Part shown: piece by piece, positions 59,937 to 64,000 of the stretch | How positions within the stretch are numbered: position 1 is the first letter of the stretch | Layout of the letters: each line of letters begins with the position of its first letter | NCBI RefSeq assembly: GCF_019357415.1 | Contig: NZ_CP048410.1 | Span: forward strand, 2,940,501 to 3,004,500 | DNA: 64,000 bases | From: Gramella sp. MT6 | Lineage (GTDB): Bacteria > Bacteroidota > Bacteroidia > Flavobacteriales > Flavobacteriaceae | Direction: 5' to 3' | The notes under the pieces: model-generated | What the model was told of the DNA's origin: nothing | The model's database searches: none | The model's input: only the letters and a program-made list of their open reading frames with translations | Translations under genes and position numbers: made by a program

Positions 59937-59944
59937 CAAAGTTA
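59937..59944 (-). promoter_or_regulatory. Putative -7 box for the LolA-like operon
   Basis: The minus strand reads TAACTTTG, an exact TAnnTTTG match ending five bases before the ATG at 59931. A start of transcription there would give an almost leaderless message for the whole operon. Confidence 0.45.
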
Positions 59945-60026
59945 CCTGACCTTATTTTGAAAAAGAATGATGATTATCAGTGTAAATAGAAAGAATACTT
60001 TGAGAATTAGTATAATTCTTCCTGTC

Positions 60027-61223
60027 CTATTTTTTTCTATCGTCTTTCATTTGCCCGAACAATTCCTTAAACAAACCGCGAGCGATCAATAATTTCATAA
60101 TCTCGTTGGTGCCGGCGTAGATCCTGGCCACCCTATTATCTGCATACATACGCGCAATTGGATAATCCCACATATAGCCATAACCACCAAATAACTGTAG
60201 GCATTCATCAACTACTTTATTGTGCATATCAGTAGCGGAATATTTGGCCATGGAAGCACTTTCAGCAGTGAGTTCATGTTTTGATAACAATGATGTACAG
60301 CGATCTAAAAAAGACTGGTGAACCTGTAATTGTGTAGCGCATTCGGCAAGTTTAAATTGTGTGTTCTGGAATGCTGCTATGGGTTGCTTAAAAGCGGTTC
60401 TGGTAGATGTGTATTCAATGGTATTGGCAATCGCGCCCTCTGCTCCACCAATTGCATTTAATGCAACAATTAGACGTTCTCTGGCCAGTTCGGTCATCAT
60501 AATCTTAAAACCCGCGCCTTCTTCTCCTAACAGATTCTCCTTCGGAACCTTTACATTATCGAAAAATAATTCACAGGTATCCTGGGCTTTCATCCCTATT
60601 TTTTTGAGTGGCTTTCCCTTTTCAAAACCTTCTGAATCACTTTCAATGATCAATAAAGACACTCCCTCATTCTCTGTTCCTTTCCCGGTTTTAACTGCTA
60701 CCAAAGACATATCACACATAAATCCATTCGTGATAAAAGTTTTCTGTCCGTTTACCAGATAATGATCTTCCTTATCTACCGCCGTAGTGGTGATCGCCTG
60801 AAGATCGCTCCCACAGTTTGGCTCCGTCATACCAAGAGAAGTGATCATTTTACCAGCAGCCATGGCAGGTAGATACTTTTGCTTTTGAGCCTCAGTACCA
60901 TACTTTAAAAGATATGGAGCAACAACATCTGAATGTAATGAGAAACCAGGTCCGGTTACTCCCTTTTTCGCCAGCTCTTCAATGAATAAGGCGCTAAAGC
61001 TGAAATCAAAACCACTGCCACCATAAGCCTCAGGCATATCGATACATAGCAAACCCAATTCTCCGGCACGTTCCCAGATCTCCCTGCTCACCATGCCATT
61101 CTTTTCCCATTCGTCTGTTTGATTCAGAATTTCATCACGAATGAAGTCCTGGATCATCTTTTGCATCATTTTATGTTCTTCAGATGCATATATTTCGCGT
61201 TCTAATAATACTTTTTGTAACAT
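60027..61223 (-). CDS. Acyl-CoA dehydrogenase
   Basis: A 398-residue flavoenzyme that oxidises acyl-CoA to trans-2-enoyl-CoA in beta-oxidation or branched amino acid breakdown. The three domains are visible: N-terminal helical (residues 1-125), middle beta-barrel with SLGMTEPNCGSDLQ near 133 and FITNGFMCD, and C-terminal helical with LQLFGGYGYMWDYPIARMYAD and the catalytic glutamate in the YAGTNEIMKL motif near 378. An in-frame start at 61223 is adopted. Chain specificity is not deducible. It is monocistronic, with a gap of 95 bp to the LolA-like gene and 146 bp to msrA. Confidence 0.94.
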   Translation of the reverse strand: MLQKVLLEREIYASEEHKMMQKMIQDFIRDEILNQTDEWEKNGMVSREIWERAGELGLLCIDMPEAYGGSGFDFSFSALFIEELAKKGVTGPGFSLHSDVVAPYLLKYGTEAQKQKYLPAMAAGKMITSLGMTEPNCGSDLQAITTTAVDKEDHYLVNGQKTFITNGFMCDMSLVAVKTGKGTENEGVSLLIIESDSEGFEKGKPLKKIGMKAQDTCELFFDNVKVPKENLLGEEGAGFKIMMTELARERLIVALNAIGGAEGAIANTIEYTSTRTAFKQPIAAFQNTQFKLAECATQLQVHQSFLDRCTSLLSKHELTAESASMAKYSATDMHNKVVDECLQLFGGYGYMWDYPIARMYADNRVARIYAGTNEIMKLLIARGLFKELFGQMKDDRKK

Positions 61224-61369
61224 ACGGCCGGTCCATTTTAATTAATAATTCTCAATAATGTCTTACTGGAGTACTAAAGGTACTATAAATCAGGTTTATA
61301 TGTGATTTTACCCATAGGAGATCATTCGGCCGTCTCAGGAGGTAATTCAGATAAAGCTATCTATTTTAC

Positions 61370-61858
61370 TTATTTGATGAACCTTTGGAATTTATCTTCA
61401 AGGATTTTTATTTTAGGATCTATATACAATTTACAGAATGGCCTTTCCGGATCGGTCTTGTAGTAATTGGTTATTTCAGGTCTGGATGCCTTAAACTTGC
61501 CAAAATAATATGCCGAAGTAATTATTGGCTTTTCAAATTTTTCCTGCAAAGTATTCAGAATATCCAGCACTTCGGAATTTTGCTTTGTATTGAAGGTATA
61601 AACAGCAGAAAGATATTTGGAACGCATACTATGATTGGAAGTACTCTGATGCGTTTGCAGATGGATCTCGATAAGTGCCTGAAGGCTGATACTTCCGGGA
61701 TCATAATTTACAAGTATTCCTTCATAAAAAGTTTCCTTTTCCTGAGCTGTCGAAATATAACCCTGCTTCACTTCCTTCACTCCTTTTATAGCCTGAAAGA
61801 CCGCTTCGGTACACCAGTGGCATCCACCTCCAAAACCTATTCTATGCAACTCTTTCAA
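61370..61858 (-). CDS. msrA: Peptide methionine sulfoxide reductase MsrA
   Basis: A 162-residue enzyme reducing the S-epimer of methionine sulfoxide in proteins or free. The catalytic motif is FGGGCHWCTEAVF with C13 as nucleophile and a second cysteine at 16 (GCHWC in place of the usual GCFWC, a subtype seen in other bacteria). YYKTDPERPFCKL near the C-terminus has the resolving-type cysteine. YKGVKEVKQGY and the Asp/Tyr region of YEGILVNYDP support the fold. It has no signal peptide, so cytosolic. It is divergent from the HMCES-like gene. Confidence 0.92.
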   Translation of the reverse strand: MKELHRIGFGGGCHWCTEAVFQAIKGVKEVKQGYISTAQEKETFYEGILVNYDPGSISLQALIEIHLQTHQSTSNHSMRSKYLSAVYTFNTKQNSEVLDILNTLQEKFEKPIITSAYYFGKFKASRPEITNYYKTDPERPFCKLYIDPKIKILEDKFQRFIK

Positions 61859-61962
61859 TATCTGTTTATTTGGTCTATCGGTTTACTAAAATAATAAAGC
61901 AGGGCATATTCCTGTTGATATATCTCCATAGAATTCATTAATTTTAAAAAAAGCAAAATCCC

Positions 61963-62583
61963 ATGTGTTACCGTACAAAACTCAATTCTAAACTCTCGTC
62001 GCTGGAAAAATCTCTGGATGCCCGGTTTATCGAACCTGAGAAATACAAACCTCAGGATGAGATCAATGCATTTAGTTTTGCGGAAACTCCAGTGATCACA
62101 GATGAAAATCCCGGGGAGATAAATATTTACCACTGGGGCCTTATTCCTTTCTGGGCCAAGGATGATAATATCAAAAAAAGGACCCTGAATTCCAAGATAG
62201 AGACCGCCAGTGAAAAACCGGCTTTCCGGAATTCAGTGAATAATCGTTGCCTGGTGATTGCAGATGGTTATTATGAATGGCAATGGCTGGACTCTAAAGG
62301 AAAAGAAAAGCAGAAATTTCTCATTCAACCGGTAGATCAGGAAATATTCTCTTTTGCAGGGATCTACTCCTCGTGGAAAAATCCGCAGACCAATGAACTG
62401 GTGAACTCCTACTCTATTCTCACCACCGAAGCCAATGAACTTATGAATGAGATACATAATAACAAAAAACGGATGCCGGTTGTGCTCAAAAATAAAGATA
62501 TGGCAGCCTGGCTTGCTGGAGATGACCTTGAGAAGTTCGCTTTCCCTTATGAGGTGGAATTAAAAGCCAAACCGGTATCATAG
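61963..62583 (+). CDS. SRAP-domain protein, HMCES/YedK family
   Basis: A 206-residue protein that crosslinks to abasic sites in single-stranded DNA through its N-terminal cysteine (C2 after Met removal), protecting them from error-prone processing. C2, N76 (TLNSKIET), E105 (GYYEWQW) and H165 (EIHNNKKRMPVVL) are all present. Length fits the YedK group. Start ATG 61963 puts Cys at position 2, which fixes the start. It is divergent from msrA. No LexA box is visible by eye in the 104-bp gap. Confidence 0.94.
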   Translation: MCYRTKLNSKLSSLEKSLDARFIEPEKYKPQDEINAFSFAETPVITDENPGEINIYHWGLIPFWAKDDNIKKRTLNSKIETASEKPAFRNSVNNRCLVIADGYYEWQWLDSKGKEKQKFLIQPVDQEIFSFAGIYSSWKNPQTNELVNSYSILTTEANELMNEIHNNKKRMPVVLKNKDMAAWLAGDDLEKFAFPYEVELKAKPVS

Positions 62584-62646
62584 ATGATCCTGAGAAAAGT
62601 TCCGGATGCTATCTATATTATTTCCCTTTGATATTAGGTTTCATCG

Positions 62647-63411
62647 TTATAAAATATTTTTGATCCAGCCCCCATCAACCGCAAGGGAAACTCCCGTAAT
62701 ATAACTGGCTCTTTCACTAGCTAGAAAAGTGACCGCAGCAGCAAATTCTTTGGGTTCCCCAAAACGTCGCAAGGGAATATCCTTTTTCGCTTCTTCCATT
62801 TCCGGGTTTTTATTGATCAGACTCTTCAATCGGTTGGTGTTGGTATAACCGGGCATCACATTATTTACCGTGATATTATATTCTCCCAGTTCACCTGCCA
62901 AAGTTTTCATTAATCCAACTACAGAAGCCCTTACAGAATTAGATAAAATAAGATTCTCTACCGGCTGCTTAACCGCCTGTGAAGTGATACTGATTATACG
63001 TCCCCAGTTTTGTTCTTTCATTCCGGGAATAAAACTTCGCATGATCGACACCGCGCTGCCTAACAGTAACTGATAGGCTTTATCCCAGTCTTCCTGTTCG
63101 AAGTTTTCAAATTTACCTGAAGGTGGCCCGCCGGTATTGGTTACAAGAATATCAATATGACTGAATTTGTCTTTTATTTCAGCTACAATTCTTTTTCTGT
63201 CTTGGGCAATTGAAAGGTCACCGGCAACTGCCATCACTACGGTATTACTGGCTGAAGCGATCTCATTTTTCGTTTTTTCAAGCGTTTCTTTATCACGGCC
63301 ATTGATGATCACTTTTGCACCTTCAAACGCGAGTTCCATAGCCACACTTTTCCCTAGCCCCTGACTGGATGCTCCAACAAAGGCTATTTTATTCTTTAAT
63401 CCAAAATCCAT
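62647..63411 (-). CDS. SDR-family protein lacking the usual Tyr-x3-Lys
   Basis: A 254-residue Rossmann-fold protein of the short-chain dehydrogenase family, with FVGASSQGLGKSVA (~11-24) and VTNTGGPPSGKFENF (NAG-like motif as TNTGG). The catalytic stretch is SITSQAVKQPVENLILSNSVRASVVG (outline): Ser is present, but the Tyr-x3-Lys pair is replaced by Asn-Ser-Val-Arg. This loss of Tyr and Lys is known in an SDR subgroup whose activity is uncertain. The C-terminal YITGVSLAVDGGW is SDR-typical. It starts 6 bp after a cupin gene stop, likely one transcript. Function unknown. Confidence 0.82.
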   Translation of the reverse strand: MDFGLKNKIAFVGASSQGLGKSVAMELAFEGAKVIINGRDKETLEKTKNEIASASNTVVMAVAGDLSIAQDRKRIVAEIKDKFSHIDILVTNTGGPPSGKFENFEQEDWDKAYQLLLGSAVSIMRSFIPGMKEQNWGRIISITSQAVKQPVENLILSNSVRASVVGLMKTLAGELGEYNITVNNVMPGYTNTNRLKSLINKNPEMEEAKKDIPLRRFGEPKEFAAAVTFLASERASYITGVSLAVDGGWIKNIL

Positions 63412-63417
63412 AAAAAT

Positions 63418-63783
63418 CTATGAGTTGTTTCTTAGGTAATTATCTGTTCCGTCAAGCCAGTCTTCGCGTATGGGCGCCCAGGTGTCAATTTCCTCTACGT
63501 CTCCAATCATAAGCGCTTCATGAGGAAGATCTGCCGGGATCACGATAACATCCCCGGCATTAAGGTCTATTGTTTCCTCTTTATTTTTACCAAACCAGAA
63601 GCGAATGGTTTCCGAAAGCACATTGGTCACCTGTTCATTGATGTGGCTGTGTAGCGGCACTAAAAACCCGTCTTTGAATTTCATTTTTGCCACCATAACT
63701 TTTTCGCCATAGACCAGCTGGCGTTCCATTTTATCGGTAACCTTTTCAACGGGAATGGTATCCCAGTTCAGTTTTTTGATCAT
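63418..63783 (-). CDS. Cupin-domain protein
   Basis: A 121-residue small beta-barrel protein. The first cupin motif has FLVPLHSHINEQVTNVLSE with two histidines and a glutamate able to bind a metal. The second is AGDVIVIPADLPHEALMIG with the later histidine. The start ATG 63783 was chosen over a TTG six bases upstream. Cupins of this size act as isomerases, dioxygenases or sensors; nothing indicates which. It lies 6 bp ahead of the SDR gene on the same strand, so the two may act on one pathway. Confidence 0.82.
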   Translation of the reverse strand: MIKKLNWDTIPVEKVTDKMERQLVYGEKVMVAKMKFKDGFLVPLHSHINEQVTNVLSETIRFWFGKNKEETIDLNAGDVIVIPADLPHEALMIGDVEEIDTWAPIREDWLDGTDNYLRNNS

Positions 63784-63825
63784 TTTCAATTCTATTTAAA
63801 ACTGAAATAAGATAAGGATATTTCC

Positions 63826-64000
63826 TTAAACCGATTCTGCCTGAAGTTGTGCTTGTTTCCTGTTCATTCTGGAAATAAAGAAACTGCTTATTAAAATAAA
63901 GGCTCCACCCACATAAGTATTCCAGCTTAGTGTTTCGTCCAATAGAAAATACCCTAATAAAATAGCGCTTACAACCTCAAGATACATAAGGGATGTGGCG
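63826..64000 (-). CDS. EamA/DMT-family transporter, C-terminal part (5' end outside window)
   Basis: The last 57 codons of a minus-strand gene. The visible product has two transmembrane helices: ATSLMYLEVVSAILLGYFLL, then a loop DETLSWNTYVGG followed by AFILISSFFISRMNRK and a short tail ending QAESV. The DETL and GG pattern in the last two helices is typical of the EamA (drug/metabolite transporter) repeat. The substrate cannot be known. The stop lies 43 bp upstream of the cupin gene start. Confidence 0.8.
   Translation of the reverse strand, partial: ATSLMYLEVVSAILLGYFLLDETLSWNTYVGGAFILISSFFISRMNRKQAQLQAESV

Noticed and set aside
60361..60762. A 133-residue plus-strand open frame opposite the acyl-CoA dehydrogenase gene
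   Set aside because: It is antisense to a conserved gene, with no promoter, no ribosome-binding site and no family match.
1..64000. CRISPR arrays, tRNA or rRNA genes, insertion sequences, prophage or integrase genes
   Set aside because: I found no spaced direct repeats, no cloverleaf-like segment, no rRNA motif and no transposase- or integrase-like protein. A tRNA scan program would be needed to exclude an unusual tRNA.

Overview
The window looks like chromosome of a marine member of the Flavobacteriaceae (Bacteroidota), close to the Gramella/Christiangramia, Zunongwangia and Salegentibacter group. This is inferred from three things: the gene families present (a Bacteroidota-type LptD, a NagZ-AmiE fusion, BshA for bacillithiol, DUF4412, DUF4251 and DUF1835 proteins, outer-membrane beta-barrel receptors); the weak or absent Shine-Dalgarno sequences; and repeated copies of the Bacteroidota -7 promoter box TAnnTTTG just upstream of genes. 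I see no tRNA, rRNA, CRISPR array, insertion sequence, integrase or phage gene. Nearly all of the window is compact housekeeping chromosome, with two accessory-looking blocks.

Region by region. 1-8 kb: the 3' end of methylglyoxal synthase, ridA, then an envelope block of lptD-like and the divergent amidase and MCE-domain lipid-transport genes, followed by a two-gene membrane-anchored Fe-S/CCG electron-transfer module. 8-13 kb: a small unknown protein, a peptidoglycan-recycling NagZ-AmiE fusion, bshA and a small beta-barrel protein. 13-19 kb: a giant FAD/Fe-S D-2-hydroxyacid dehydrogenase, a triple-PAS histidine kinase with its response regulator, and an LpxH-like phosphoesterase. 19-26 kb: aroC, a dicarboxylate/amino-acid symporter, a DCC protein, a MutS2 without Smr domain, ung and a beta-propeller-like lipoprotein. 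26-37 kb: mostly minus-strand genes, including a signal-less periplasmic-binding-protein fold coupled to ppk1, a nucleoside phosphorylase, a DUF1835 protein, a SUI1/YciH protein, a 2OG-Fe(II) oxygenase and a fused 2-oxoacid dehydrogenase E1.

37-45 kb holds a stress-type group (DUF1328, lipocalin-like lipoprotein, OmpA) and then the most interesting locus, an eight-gene, tightly overlapping plus-strand operon at 38731-44953. It encodes an FAD oxidoreductase, a methyltransferase, a type III polyketide synthase, a FabI-like enoyl reductase, a FabZ-like dehydratase, a FabF-like ketosynthase, an acyl carrier protein and a phosphopantetheinyl transferase. I read it as a private type II fatty-acid line that builds a saturated acyl starter for the type III synthase, whose product is then methylated and oxidised to a phenolic lipid or alkylquinone-like compound. 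It has no ketoreductase or acyltransferase of its own.

45-54 kb: a metallo-beta-lactamase-fold protein without metal ligands, an Aquifex-type aconitase homologue in which one of the three usual cluster cysteines is serine, HPF, a nucleoside deaminase, an FNT-family channel, a TonB-receptor-like barrel and small lipoproteins. 54.8-59.9 kb is a second candidate system: a LolA-like periplasmic protein, two LolC/E-like permeases, a LolD-like ATPase and an outer-membrane barrel in one minus-strand operon, which together would span the envelope. The end of the window holds an acyl-CoA dehydrogenase, MsrA, an HMCES/SRAP protein, an SDR without the usual YxxxK, a cupin and the 3' end of an EamA transporter.
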